This document shows positions 16,290 through 25,599 of a stretch of 64,000 nucleotides of DNA, piece by piece (position 1 is the first letter of the stretch; each line of letters opens with the position of its first letter). Origin of the DNA: Rhodothermales bacterium (lineage in GTDB: Bacteria; Bacteroidota; Rhodothermia; Rhodothermales; VXPQ01); assembly GCA_951812345.1 (NCBI GenBank), contig OX638295.1:1894965-1958964 (forward strand), in the 5' to 3' direction. Both the position numbers and the translations under genes were made by a program. The notes under the pieces are model-generated. The model did not search any database, had not been told where the DNA came from, and worked only from the letters and a program-made list of their open reading frames with translations.

Positions 16290-18776
16290 TTATGCTGGCG
16301 CGACACTACCCGGTGATGTGACGGGAGCATCTGCACTCCCCCGCATCGCCGCGTACTCCTCGAAGGTGAACGCATCTACCTCTATGTAGGCTGCGCGGGC
16401 GGTTTCCGCCTCCTGCACGAGATCGCATTCCTCGGCGGAAATCACGCCGGCTTCGCGAGCCGCGTCAAGGGCCTGTTCCGGGCGGCTGCGCGCCAGCGTA
16501 CCCTGGCGCATCGTGCTTCGAATCCGGGCCAGCACCGGTTCCGCCTCCACCGAAAGCCGGAAAGCCCGTTCCAGCCTGCCAAGGCTGCCGGTCTCGTCTT
16601 CCTCGTCCGGACGGTATATCCCCGCCGTGAACCGATCCCGTTGCTCGCCGGGCGTTTGCAAGGCCTGTGCCACCTTGCGCCCAAGACGGTCGGAAGGATA
16701 CCCGCCGAAGCGGTTTATCCGAAACCAGAGTGCGCAGGGGCCGCGGAGCAGCCAGGAAGTCCCGAGCGGCAGGGGCAGATTCCCAAAAAGTCCCTCGAAA
16801 CCGGCCTGAATCCGGAACAGGGCATGCTGCATGGCCCAGTGCATAAACGGGGCATCCTCCTTGCGGCGCCCATCCGCCTCGAAACGGCGAAGCACCGCAG
16901 TCCCGATATACAGCGACGAAAAAATGTCCGCGAACCGACCGGTGAGTTTCTCCTTGCGCTTGAGGTCCCCGCCAAGGACGCCCATCGCCAGATCCGCCAT
17001 GAACGCAAACGTAGCGGACGCCCAGTTCAGCTTCCGCACATAGCGCGCCGACGGTCCTCGCACAGGCGAGCGGCTGAGCCTCCCCCGGGTGACGTAGAGC
17101 GCCTTCATCCGGCAACCGTTGCGGAACACATGGCCCACATGTTTCCAAAGATTCCGGTCGAAAGCGGCAAGATCGCCCCGTCCCAGCGCATCGATTTCCG
17201 CATAGGCGTACGGATGGCACCGGATCGCCCCCTGCCCGAAGATCATAAGCGTGCGCGTGAGAATGTTGGCTCCCTCGACGGTAATCCCTATCGGAGCCGC
17301 CATGTACATATGGGCCAGCAGGTTGCGCGGACCGCACGATATGGCATTCCCCCCGAGGATATCCATGGCGTCGTTCACGATCCGGCGCTGCATCTCCGTC
17401 GCGTTGTATTTGGCGATAGCCGTCACGACAGCGGGCTTCGCCCCCTGGTCTATGGCCCCGCAGGTATAGCGGCGCATAGCCTCCATAGCATACGTGTACC
17501 CTCCGATACGGGCCAATGGCTCCTCAATGCCCTCGAACCGTCCGATCGGTAACCCGAACTGCTTGCGCACCGCCGCATGCGCCGAGGCCACATCGCACGC
17601 AAGCTGCGCCCCGCCGGTGCTCATTGCCGGGAGCGAGATGCCCCGTCCCGCAGCCAGCGACTCTACGAGCATGCGCCAGCCGCGACCGGCCCCCTCCTTG
17701 CCTCCAATGATGGCGTCCACCGGCACAACGACATCGTGCCCCTCCGTCTTCGAGTTGATAAATGCGATGCCAAGAGGGTCGTGCCGCCAGCCGGTCTCCA
17801 CGCCGGGAGTATCCGTCGGAATAAGCGCACACGTAATACCTGGGTCGGTCCCTTTGCCAAGCAGGTTTTCCGGGTCTTTCAGGCGAAAGGCCAGCCCCAG
17901 AATGGTCGCTATCCCCGCCAGCGTAATGTACCGCTTGTTCCAGTTCAGGCGTAACCGGATCGATCCGTCGTCCGCCCGGAATACCACGCCTTCGGAGGTA
18001 ATCGAGCCCGCATCGGAACCGGCCCCCGGTTCAGTGAGCGCAAACGCCGGAATCTCCTCGCCGCAGGCAAGACGCGGGAGATAATAATCGCGCTGGGCCT
18101 GCGTACCGTAGTGAATAAGCAATTCGGCAGGCCCCAGCGAGTTCGGCACCATGACCGTAATCGACAGCGGCGACGACCGGGTCGCCGTTTTCATCACGAC
18201 CGTACTGTTGGCGAGCGCCGAAAAACCCAGACCGCCGTATTCCCGGGGGATGATCATGCCGAAGAAACGCTCTTCCTTGAGCGCATCCCACACGGCTTCG
18301 GGAAGGTCTCCGCGACGGTGCACCTCCCAATCGTCCGTCATGGCGCACAACCGCTCCAGCGGCCCTTCCATGAATGCGCGTTCCTCATCCGTCAGGGCGG
18401 GGTACGGCATATTCAGCAACTTCCCGAAATCGGGCCGTCCGGAAAACAAGTCCCCGTCCACCCATACATCTCCCGCTTCAATGGCCATCCGTTCGGTTTC
18501 GGAAATCGCGGGCAGAAAACCCGAGGAACGAAACACCTGCATCACCGGGCCGGAAACAAGGGCGCGACGCAGTGCGGGCACATGAAAAACCAGCGCCAAC
18601 ACACCGAGCGGTATCCAGAGCCAGACAGGAGCGCCCAGCCCGTAAAGCAGGGCCGACCACAGGAGGGTATGCACGAGCAACGGCGCGCCCGCATACCCCG
18701 CCGCGAAAAACGCCAGAACAAATACGATCACTACCCAGACGATCGCCACATCCTGCAGAAAATGGTAATAAGGCAT
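16290..18776 (-). CDS. fadE: Acyl-CoA dehydrogenase, FadE type
   Basis: An 828-residue acyl-CoA dehydrogenase catalysing the first, FAD-dependent step of beta-oxidation. Unlike usual 380-residue members it has an N-terminal membrane region (about residues 8-70) and a long C-terminal extension, the architecture of E. coli FadE. The core shows FALTEPGAGSDAGSI, the KQFGLPIGRFEGIEE region and VEGANILTR, whose Glu corresponds to the catalytic base position of the YEGTN-type motif. It is the last gene of the fad operon, 18 bases after fadA. Its 3' end overlaps an inverted repeat. Confidence 0.93.
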   Translation of the reverse strand: MPYYHFLQDVAIVWVVIVFVLAFFAAGYAGAPLLVHTLLWSALLYGLGAPVWLWIPLGVLALVFHVPALRRALVSGPVMQVFRSSGFLPAISETERMAIEAGDVWVDGDLFSGRPDFGKLLNMPYPALTDEERAFMEGPLERLCAMTDDWEVHRRGDLPEAVWDALKEERFFGMIIPREYGGLGFSALANSTVVMKTATRSSPLSITVMVPNSLGPAELLIHYGTQAQRDYYLPRLACGEEIPAFALTEPGAGSDAGSITSEGVVFRADDGSIRLRLNWNKRYITLAGIATILGLAFRLKDPENLLGKGTDPGITCALIPTDTPGVETGWRHDPLGIAFINSKTEGHDVVVPVDAIIGGKEGAGRGWRMLVESLAAGRGISLPAMSTGGAQLACDVASAHAAVRKQFGLPIGRFEGIEEPLARIGGYTYAMEAMRRYTCGAIDQGAKPAVVTAIAKYNATEMQRRIVNDAMDILGGNAISCGPRNLLAHMYMAAPIGITVEGANILTRTLMIFGQGAIRCHPYAYAEIDALGRGDLAAFDRNLWKHVGHVFRNGCRMKALYVTRGRLSRSPVRGPSARYVRKLNWASATFAFMADLAMGVLGGDLKRKEKLTGRFADIFSSLYIGTAVLRRFEADGRRKEDAPFMHWAMQHALFRIQAGFEGLFGNLPLPLGTSWLLRGPCALWFRINRFGGYPSDRLGRKVAQALQTPGEQRDRFTAGIYRPDEEDETGSLGRLERAFRLSVEAEPVLARIRSTMRQGTLARSRPEQALDAAREAGVISAEECDLVQEAETARAAYIEVDAFTFEEYAAMRGSADAPVTSPGSVAPA
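16291..16321. repeat. Inverted repeat, right arm (fragment of a membrane protein gene end)
   Basis: Matches the arm at 13431-13461 in inverted orientation. Read on the plus strand it would encode LMLARHYPVM and a stop, almost the same as the end of the four-helix protein, LMLARYYPVM. It overlaps the 3' end of fadE and no further part of the gene is found upstream. Confidence 0.75.
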
Positions 18777-18794
18777 AGAATCTTCCTCGCTACG

Positions 18795-19976
18795 TCAACC
18801 CCCAAGGTACTCGATTACTCCGGCGGCGCCCATTCCCCCGCCGACGCACATTGTGCACAGGCCATACCGCACCTTGCGCCGCGCCATTTCGCGAATCAGC
18901 GTAGCCGTCAACTTGGCGCCCGTACAGCCCAGCGGGTGCCCCAAGGCAATGGCGCCCCCGTTCACATTCACGATATCCTCATTGAGCCCAGCCTCGCGAA
19001 TCACCGCAAGCGCCTGCGCGGCAAAGGCTTCATTCAGTTCCACCAAGCCTATATCCTGGAGGCTCAAACCCGTCTGCGCAAGCACCTTACGTATCGCAGG
19101 CACCGGGCCCATACCCATGATTTCAGGCGCTACGCCCGCAACCGCAAATCCTGCAAGCCGGGCCTCGGGCGCTACGCCCAGTTGCTTCACGCGATCCCCG
19201 CTCATAAGGACCACCGCAGCAGCCCCGTCGGAGCGCTGCGACGTATTGCCCGCAGTCACCGTGCCGCCGTTGCGAAAAACCGGATGCAGGCGCCCCAGGG
19301 CTTCGAGGCTGGTATCGGAGCGCGGTCCCTCGTCCGTATCGAACGTCCGGCGGACGGTTTGTGCGGCGCCATCTTCATAGCGCGTCTCCTCTATCTCCAT
19401 TGGGAGAATTTCGTCCGCAAAACGCCCCGCCTCAATGGCGGCGAGCGCCCGCTCGTGAGAACGCAGCGCAAACCGGTCCTGATCTTCCCGCGAAACGCCG
19501 TAGCGTTCGGCCACGTTCTCCGCCGTAATGCCCATCGAAACGTAGACATCCATGTCCTCGGCCGACAACACGGGATCGGGCTGAAAAAAGAAACCGGTCA
19601 TAGGCACCATGCTCATCGACTCGACGCCCCCGGCCACGACCACATCCGCCGTGCCCGCGTGAATCGCCTGACTCGCCATAGCAATCGTTTGAAGGCCGGA
19701 GGAGCAAAATCGATTCACCGTGGCGCCGGGCACTTCGTCCGGCAAGCCCGCTTTCTGTGCAATCAGCCGCCCGACATTCTGCCCTTGAGCGCCCTCGGGG
19801 AAAGCACACCCCATCAGCACATCCTCGACCGCGCTCGCTTCGAGTCCTTCGACGCGGTGAATAGCTTCGCGGACGACCGAAGCGCCCATCTGTTCAGGGC
19901 GGACATACCGGAATGCTCCCCGGTCGGCCTTGCCGACGGCAGTACGTACGCTGCGGACTATGAAAGCGTCTTGCAT
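18795..19976 (-). CDS. fadA: Acetyl-CoA acyltransferase (3-ketoacyl-CoA thiolase)
   Basis: A 393-residue thiolase that cleaves 3-ketoacyl-CoA to acetyl-CoA and a shortened acyl-CoA. The nucleophile lies in VNRFCSSGLQT (Cys91), and the C-terminal motifs GGAIALGHPLGCTGA and CVGGGMGAA provide the catalytic His and second Cys. Its start is 2 bases after the fadN stop, as expected for the subunit partner of the hydratase-dehydrogenase. Length and motifs are complete. Confidence 0.95.
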   Translation of the reverse strand: MQDAFIVRSVRTAVGKADRGAFRYVRPEQMGASVVREAIHRVEGLEASAVEDVLMGCAFPEGAQGQNVGRLIAQKAGLPDEVPGATVNRFCSSGLQTIAMASQAIHAGTADVVVAGGVESMSMVPMTGFFFQPDPVLSAEDMDVYVSMGITAENVAERYGVSREDQDRFALRSHERALAAIEAGRFADEILPMEIEETRYEDGAAQTVRRTFDTDEGPRSDTSLEALGRLHPVFRNGGTVTAGNTSQRSDGAAAVVLMSGDRVKQLGVAPEARLAGFAVAGVAPEIMGMGPVPAIRKVLAQTGLSLQDIGLVELNEAFAAQALAVIREAGLNEDIVNVNGGAIALGHPLGCTGAKLTATLIREMARRKVRYGLCTMCVGGGMGAAGVIEYLGG

Positions 19977-19978
19977 GG

Positions 19979-22393
19979 TTAATTCCTCAACGGCTTTTTC
20001 GTCTTCAACATGTGGGCAATGCGGGCCTGCGTTTTCTTCTCACGGATCAGTTCGAGAAACACGCTGCGTTCGAGGTCGATGAGATATTGCTCGTCCACTT
20101 CCTGAGGCGCGCTCAGCTCGCCTCCGGTCATCACGAAGGCAAGGCGTCCGGCAAGCAACGCATCGTATTCAGATATGAACCGGCCCTCGACGAATTGCCG
20201 CACCATGATCTCCAGCGCTGCGCCTCCGGGCCGCCCCAGCACCCGGATGCTTTGCGGGACAGGGGGACGATACCCTGCGGCGGAAAGACGCAGAACCTCT
20301 TCTCTGGCCACATGGAGCCGCCGATCGTCGTGCATGACGATGCGGGCATGCGGCGCCAGAAAGCCCAGTTGCCGGGCTTCCACAGCGCTCGACGAGACGC
20401 GGGACATCGCTACCGTCTCGAAAAATTGCCGGATCCAGGATTGAATTTCGGAAGGATGACCACTCGCCGCCCGCCGGGACGCCTCTGCCGCCAGGCGCAT
20501 CGTCCCTGTTCCTCCGGGGATCAGGCCTACGCCCAGCTCTACCAGACCGGCATAGCACTCCGCCGACGCCACCTGATTCGGACAACCCATGAGCAACTCG
20601 CACCCGCCGCCAAGCACACGCCCGTGGGCCGCGACGACCACCGGCTTGCGGGCATAGCGCACGCGCTGGATCGTGCCCTGAAATGCCTTGATGTGCCGAT
20701 CGACCACCTTGATGCCCCTCAGTTTCAAGGCGGCCCCCAATTCCAAAAGATTCGCCCCCACCGAAAAATTGCGCCCCTCGTTCCCTATCACAAGTCCCTT
20801 GAGCAAGCGATCCGCTTCAACGTGTTCGATCGCATGCACGACGGCCTCCATCACGCCTTTCCCCAGCGTGTTCGCCTTCGAGCGAAACTCCAGCAACGCG
20901 ACCCCGTCTCCGAGATCAAGCAGTCCGGCATCGCCCGATTCCCACAATGTCCGCCCTGCCTCCGACCGGATCGAAGCAAGCGCCACATAATCTTCCGGAA
21001 CAGGATCGGATGCATACCCCTCGCTTGCCGGCACATAGACCGTACGCGCTCCCGCGTCGTCCCGGTAAAACCCGCCGGCCCGCACGGCATCGTTCACCCA
21101 GGCAGGCGCCTCCAGTCCGGCATCGCTCAAATCATTCAGGACCCGCTCCACACCAATCACGTCCCACATTTCAAACGGGCCCAGTTCCCAGCCGAACCCC
21201 CAGCGTACGGCGCGGTCCACATCGGCAGGCCGATCCGAAATTTCAGGAATTCTGCGGGCGGCATACGCCAATAAATCCAGTGTCGTGCCGCGAACGAAGG
21301 CTCCGGCGCGTCCCCTGGACTCGTACAGCGCCCGCAGCCGGTCGCCTGTGGTGCGCAGCTTGCGTATTTTCTTCAGGCCGGGCAGGAGGATGGGCCTGGC
21401 GGAAGAATATTCCAGGGTTTCCGGGTCCACGGACTTTATTTCGCCGTCCTCTTTCCTGTAAAACCCGGCGCGGGTCTTCTGCCCAAGCCTGCCTGCCTGC
21501 ACAAGCCGGCCCAGCAATTCCGGAGGACTGAACGCGGCGCGGCTTTCGTCGTCCGCCACGGCCTCGTGCAGATTGCGGGCCACAGCCCACAGCACATCCA
21601 GACCCACCACATCCGCGGTTCGGAACGTGGCGGACCGGGGACGCCCAACCAGCTGCCCGGTCAGGGCGTCGATCTCTTCGATCGCGTAGCCCTGTTCCGT
21701 GAAGCCCCGGACCGCCTGCATCATGCCGTACACGCCGATGCGATTCCCGATGAAATAGGGCGTGTCCTTTGCTACGACGATGCTTTTACCAAGATGAATG
21801 CGTCCAAAATGGGCAATGCGGGCAAGAATGTCCGGATCCGTATCCGGAGAAGGAATCAGTTCCAATAGCCGCAAATAGCGAGGAGGATTGAAGAAGTGCG
21901 TGCCGAGGAAAGCGCGCCGGAACGCCTCGCCGCGTCCGGCAGCGATCTGTTCCACGGGAAGCCCGCTCGTATTGGTGGACACGATGGTCCCGGGCCGGAT
22001 GATCGACTCGACCCGCTCGAACAGGGCGCGTTTGACGTCCAGTTGCTCCACGACGGCCTCGATCACCCATTCCACGTCGGACAGCCGGTCGAGGTGGTCC
22101 TCGAAATTGCCGGGCTCGACACGGCGCAACGCCGCCTCGTCGAAGAACGGCGCCGGTTTGAGTTGGGAGACCGCTTTAAGTCCCCGCTCGACGATGGCAT
22201 TCCGGTTTTTCCCTTCTCCTGCCGGCACATCGAACAGGAACACCTGCAGGCCCGCATTGGCGAGGTGCGCCGCAATCTGTGCGCCCATGGTCCCGGCCCC
22301 CAATACAGCGGCCTTGCGAAACGGGAGATGGACATGGGGTGGAGCGAATGCGCCCGAAGCGCAGTCGCTGGATGCAGTCGAATGTGCGTCCAT
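19979..22393 (-). CDS. fadN: 3-hydroxyacyl-CoA dehydrogenase / enoyl-CoA hydratase, FadN-like
   Basis: A roughly 804-residue bifunctional beta-oxidation protein. The NAD-binding motif VLGAGTMGAQIAAHLANAG is near the N-terminus, followed by the dehydrogenase C-terminal domains, and the crotonase part (AAHGRVLGGGCELLMGC, GLIPGGTGTMRL) is at the C-terminus. This dehydrogenase-first order is that of Bacillus FadN rather than E. coli FadB. The start at 22393 (MDAHSTASS) is chosen because the longer frame to 22525 runs into fadD and adds unlike sequence. It sits between fadD and fadA on one transcript. Confidence 0.92.
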   Translation of the reverse strand: MDAHSTASSDCASGAFAPPHVHLPFRKAAVLGAGTMGAQIAAHLANAGLQVFLFDVPAGEGKNRNAIVERGLKAVSQLKPAPFFDEAALRRVEPGNFEDHLDRLSDVEWVIEAVVEQLDVKRALFERVESIIRPGTIVSTNTSGLPVEQIAAGRGEAFRRAFLGTHFFNPPRYLRLLELIPSPDTDPDILARIAHFGRIHLGKSIVVAKDTPYFIGNRIGVYGMMQAVRGFTEQGYAIEEIDALTGQLVGRPRSATFRTADVVGLDVLWAVARNLHEAVADDESRAAFSPPELLGRLVQAGRLGQKTRAGFYRKEDGEIKSVDPETLEYSSARPILLPGLKKIRKLRTTGDRLRALYESRGRAGAFVRGTTLDLLAYAARRIPEISDRPADVDRAVRWGFGWELGPFEMWDVIGVERVLNDLSDAGLEAPAWVNDAVRAGGFYRDDAGARTVYVPASEGYASDPVPEDYVALASIRSEAGRTLWESGDAGLLDLGDGVALLEFRSKANTLGKGVMEAVVHAIEHVEADRLLKGLVIGNEGRNFSVGANLLELGAALKLRGIKVVDRHIKAFQGTIQRVRYARKPVVVAAHGRVLGGGCELLMGCPNQVASAECYAGLVELGVGLIPGGTGTMRLAAEASRRAASGHPSEIQSWIRQFFETVAMSRVSSSAVEARQLGFLAPHARIVMHDDRRLHVAREEVLRLSAAGYRPPVPQSIRVLGRPGGAALEIMVRQFVEGRFISEYDALLAGRLAFVMTGGELSAPQEVDEQYLIDLERSVFLELIREKKTQARIAHMLKTKKPLRN

Positions 22394-22433
22394 GAATTCG
22401 TCCCTTACTGGCTTAAATCGTAACGGACGACGA

Positions 22434-24356
22434 TCAGTTATCGCGGTCCTGTCTCTCCTTGTCCACAACCACGACCGCTGCAGGCAGATCCCCATCGCCG
22501 TACATCTCCCTGATATCTTCTGCAAATGCTTCCTCGACCTGCCGGCGGCGCACCTTCAGCGTGGGCGTAAGGAGATTGTTTTCCGTCGTCAGCGAAGCAA
22601 GCACGATGCGAAATCTTTTTATGCGGTTCCAGGGGTCCATGCCCGCGTTCGCCTCCTCAACCAAATGGCGCAGATGCGATTGCACGTCGGGCAGGGCGAT
22701 CAGGTCCTCCCCCGATACGCCTTCCCCTGCACCGACGGATCGGGCATAGTCTCCCAGCTTGTCCATATCAGGGAAAACAAGCGCGGTGCAATACCTGAAT
22801 CCGCTGCCCAAAACCATCGCCTCTTCAATCGCCGGATGGGCCCGAAGCCGGTTCTCGATAGGCTGGGGAACCACATATTTCCCGGTCGAGAGCTTGAAAA
22901 GAGATTTTTTCCGGTCCGTAATCCGCAGGTATCCCTCCGGCCCAAACTCCCCTATATCGCCTGTATGGAACCATCCTTCCTCGTCGATTACCTCGCTCGT
23001 CAAGGCCTCGTTCTTGTAGTATCCCTGCATGACGTACGGGCCGCGCGTCAGAATCTCTCCATCTTCCGCAATCGTTACTTCCGCCCCCGGAATAGCTTCT
23101 CCCACCGTACCGGGCTGAACGCGCCCTTTCCGGTTAAAGGAAATCACCGGGCTGGTTTCCGTGAGACCGTATCCCTCCAGCACCGCGATGTCCGCCGCAG
23201 CGAACAGATTCGTCAGCTTTGCGCCCAGCGCCGCACCGCCCGAAATAAGAAAGTGTACGCGCCCGCCCAACGCCTTCCGCCATTTGCTGAACAGCAGGCG
23301 ATCCGCCACCTTGAGCGACAACGCATACATTCCGCCCGGCTTCGACAATACGTCGTAGCGTTCGCCTGTAGAAAGCGCCCAGGAAGCAATGGCCTTTTGA
23401 ACCCCGCTCATGCCGGCAATGCGTGTCAGCACGGCTGCATACACCTTCTCCAGCACCCGCGGCACCGTGGCGAATATCGTGGGCCGCACCTCGGCAATAT
23501 GCTGCATAAGGAACTCCTGCGACGTGAAATACACAGACGAGCCGCGATACACAAAGCCGTAATGAAGCGCCCTCGCAAAGATATGGGTCAACGGCAAAAA
23601 CGAAATGATCTGCTCGCCATCCTCGCCTGTACGATAATCCGGCATCCCGGAAAAGGACGTAACGGCATTGGCGCTGATATTTTCATGCGTCAGCACGACG
23701 CCCTTCGGCTGCCCGGTCGTGCCGCTCGTATAGAGAATGGTGGCTATATCCTGCGGTCCGACCCGTTCGCGCAATCCCGCGATGGCCTCTGCGTTCTCTT
23801 GCAGCCGACGACGGCCGGATTCCTGCACCTCATCCAGCGTGTATGCTTTTACGCCGTCCGGAAGAGACGCCCCGTCAGGAATACCTCCTTCCGCTACAAT
23901 CACAGCAGAAACCGCAGGGCATGCAGACAGCGCGTCCCGGATTTCTTCCAGATGTTTTCCGCTCGAAACGGCTACTACCTTAGCCTCCGAATGCACGAGA
24001 ACATACCGGATCTGTTCGGGCGCATGCGCAAGGTACAGGGGCACGTCGATCACGCCGGCAAGCAAGCAAGCCATGTCCACCACACAGAACGACACGTCGC
24101 TCTCCATATAGAGCGCAAGACGATCCCCGTGGGACAAACCCAGACCGGAAAGACCCAGCGCCACCTCCTCGGAATAGCGCATATACTCCTCCAGTGAAAG
24201 AGACTTCCAGCCATCTCCATCCGGCTGATTGAGCGCCCGGCGATTCACGTACCGGCCCGATGCCTCGCACAGCAGATCCGGCAAGGTTTTTCCCAGCGTA
24301 AGTGTGCCGCTGCCCGGCGGCGCAATGTATACGTTTTCTGATGAGATGTCCGACAT
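22434..24356 (-). CDS. fadD: Long-chain acyl-CoA synthetase
   Basis: A 640-residue AMP-forming ligase that activates fatty acids to acyl-CoA, feeding the three genes downstream. Motifs in order: the phosphate-binding loop TILYTSGTTGQPKG, GYGLTETSPV, HTGDIGEFGPEGYLRI and DRKKSLFKLSTGKYV with the C-terminal lysine region. It is the first gene of the fad operon and is preceded by a good Bacteroidota-type promoter candidate. The N-terminus begins with short unremarkable sequence and no signal peptide. Confidence 0.95.
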   Translation of the reverse strand: MSDISSENVYIAPPGSGTLTLGKTLPDLLCEASGRYVNRRALNQPDGDGWKSLSLEEYMRYSEEVALGLSGLGLSHGDRLALYMESDVSFCVVDMACLLAGVIDVPLYLAHAPEQIRYVLVHSEAKVVAVSSGKHLEEIRDALSACPAVSAVIVAEGGIPDGASLPDGVKAYTLDEVQESGRRRLQENAEAIAGLRERVGPQDIATILYTSGTTGQPKGVVLTHENISANAVTSFSGMPDYRTGEDGEQIISFLPLTHIFARALHYGFVYRGSSVYFTSQEFLMQHIAEVRPTIFATVPRVLEKVYAAVLTRIAGMSGVQKAIASWALSTGERYDVLSKPGGMYALSLKVADRLLFSKWRKALGGRVHFLISGGAALGAKLTNLFAAADIAVLEGYGLTETSPVISFNRKGRVQPGTVGEAIPGAEVTIAEDGEILTRGPYVMQGYYKNEALTSEVIDEEGWFHTGDIGEFGPEGYLRITDRKKSLFKLSTGKYVVPQPIENRLRAHPAIEEAMVLGSGFRYCTALVFPDMDKLGDYARSVGAGEGVSGEDLIALPDVQSHLRHLVEEANAGMDPWNRIKRFRIVLASLTTENNLLTPTLKVRRRQVEEAFAEDIREMYGDGDLPAAVVVVDKERQDRDN

Positions 24357-24418
24357 AACAATTTCCTGTTCTGAATAAGAAGCTTACAACCTGTTAGGAT
24401 ACCCCCTGAAAGAAAAGG

Positions 24419-24450
24419 AAAAACTATGACAGGAAAAGACCTCACGCAAA
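24419..24450 (-). promoter_or_regulatory. Candidate promoter of the fad operon
   Basis: On the minus strand TTTG (24450-24447), a 20-base spacer and TAGTTTTT (24426-24419) match the Bacteroidota TTTG-N19-21-TAnnTTTG pattern except for one base. It lies about 63 bases before the fadD ATG and just after the upstream terminator. Confidence 0.5.
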
Positions 24451-24463
24451 GAAAATTGCATAG

Positions 24464-24495
24464 AAAAAGGACCGCCCAATCTCCTCGGACGGCCC
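24464..24495 (-). terminator. Intrinsic terminator after the DUF4097-like gene
   Basis: On the minus strand GGGCCGTCC (24495-24487) pairs with GGGCGGTCC (24477-24469) with two G-U pairs, followed by TTTTTC. It separates the DUF4097-like gene from the fad operon. Confidence 0.7.
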
Positions 24496-24539
24496 TTGTT
24501 TGCCTGTGTTCAAAAAGCGGAAGCACTATGCTCCGATCG

Positions 24540-25460
24540 TTACCTCTTTCGTAAGGTCACATTGCCCACGGCGGCATACAGGCGCAGGTCCGGGCCACCG
24601 CCATTCACGCTGCCGGAGAAAGATTTTCTGGCCCACTTGCCTTCCACCTCCAGTGGATAATCCGTGCTCGCCGATCCTACAGCGCACTCCGCATCGACAT
24701 CCACGCCTACGCTGCCTGCCAGATACACCATCACATTCCCGGCTCCCGTGCTGAAATCAGACGCTCCCTCCGGTTGTTCGGTGATGAACACCTCAATGTT
24801 TCCGGCGCCCGCCTTGACAGTGGCTTCGCCGCGTACGGACCGGACATCCACGTTGCCGGCGCCCGTATGCACTTCCACCTCTCCTCCCGCACCTTCGATA
24901 ACAATATTACCGGACCCCGACACCACATTGACCGACCCGCCGACCGCACCGATCCTGATGTTGCCCGCCCCGGTCACGCCGTAAATATCTCCGGCAAAGG
25001 ATCCTAACTCGACACTACCGGCGCCCGCCTTGAATTCAATGTTGTAATCCTCCGGAACCCTGGCCCGCACCCGAACCACGAGGCGACCGGTGGTGGAGCG
25101 GATACGGTTCCAGAAAGTATCCTCATTGTCGAAGCGCGACCCAACGTAGATACCACCATCGCGTTCCTCAATCTGCAGATCGTGCCGTTCGAAGATACTT
25201 TCGGCCTTCGACCGATCGTCGGTCGTTACCTTCCGTTCCACCTCAATGAGCACCTCCCTGCCGGGCCCGGGTAGTACCTCAACCCGGCCCCGATCTATGT
25301 CCAACTCCAACGTACCGCCGGGTCGAACCTTGTAGGAACGCTTGACCGTATCCTTGATATCGATCAGGTCAGGGACGCCGGCGTAGGCATTCGCCGCAAT
25401 CAGCAACGCAGCGACGAGCAGGGGCAACGTTCCGGTGCATCGGGGGAAGCGTTTCTGCAT
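24540..25460 (-). CDS. Secreted DUF4097-like beta-repeat protein
   Basis: A protein of about 306 residues with a signal peptide whose probable cleavage follows ANAYA. The mature part has a repeated GAGN-type pattern (FKAGAGSVE, GVTGAGNIRI, VSGSGNIVI, HTGAGNVDV, KAGAGNIEV, STGAGNVMV), as in DUF4097/DUF2807 putative adhesins that fold as a right-handed beta-helix. The repeats have about 20-residue spacing. The function is unknown; such proteins are surface or periplasmic. The start at 25460 (MQKRFP) is preferred over 25490 because it gives a normal signal peptide. Confidence 0.8.
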   Translation of the reverse strand: MQKRFPRCTGTLPLLVAALLIAANAYAGVPDLIDIKDTVKRSYKVRPGGTLELDIDRGRVEVLPGPGREVLIEVERKVTTDDRSKAESIFERHDLQIEERDGGIYVGSRFDNEDTFWNRIRSTTGRLVVRVRARVPEDYNIEFKAGAGSVELGSFAGDIYGVTGAGNIRIGAVGGSVNVVSGSGNIVIEGAGGEVEVHTGAGNVDVRSVRGEATVKAGAGNIEVFITEQPEGASDFSTGAGNVMVYLAGSVGVDVDAECAVGSASTDYPLEVEGKWARKSFSGSVNGGGPDLRLYAAVGNVTLRKR

Positions 25461-25485
25461 GGTGCGACCCTCGTCGTTTTGGCAG

Positions 25486-25558
25486 AGCAATTTTTGGGGC
25501 GTTACTCCGTAATACGGGATATTTTTCCCAGAGTTACGGAACGCTGCAAAAAATTGCT
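25486..25558. repeat. Long interrupted palindrome between rpoC and the DUF4097-like gene
   Basis: AGCAATTTTT at 25486-25495 matches the complement of 25549-25558, with further pairing of GGCGTT/AACGC and TCCGTAA (25506-25512) with TTACGGA (25534-25540), and GGGA/TCCC inside. No T tract follows on either strand. It could be a 3' UTR processing or termination structure for rpoC, or an operator. Confidence 0.55.
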
Positions 25559-25599
25559 ACAAAGCCTCTTCGCACTGCAAAACCTGGCGGAAGAATACC

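Noticed and set aside
18111-19982. 623-codon open frame antisense to fadE and fadA
   Set aside because: It spans the boundary of two certain genes on the other strand and has no recognisable motif.
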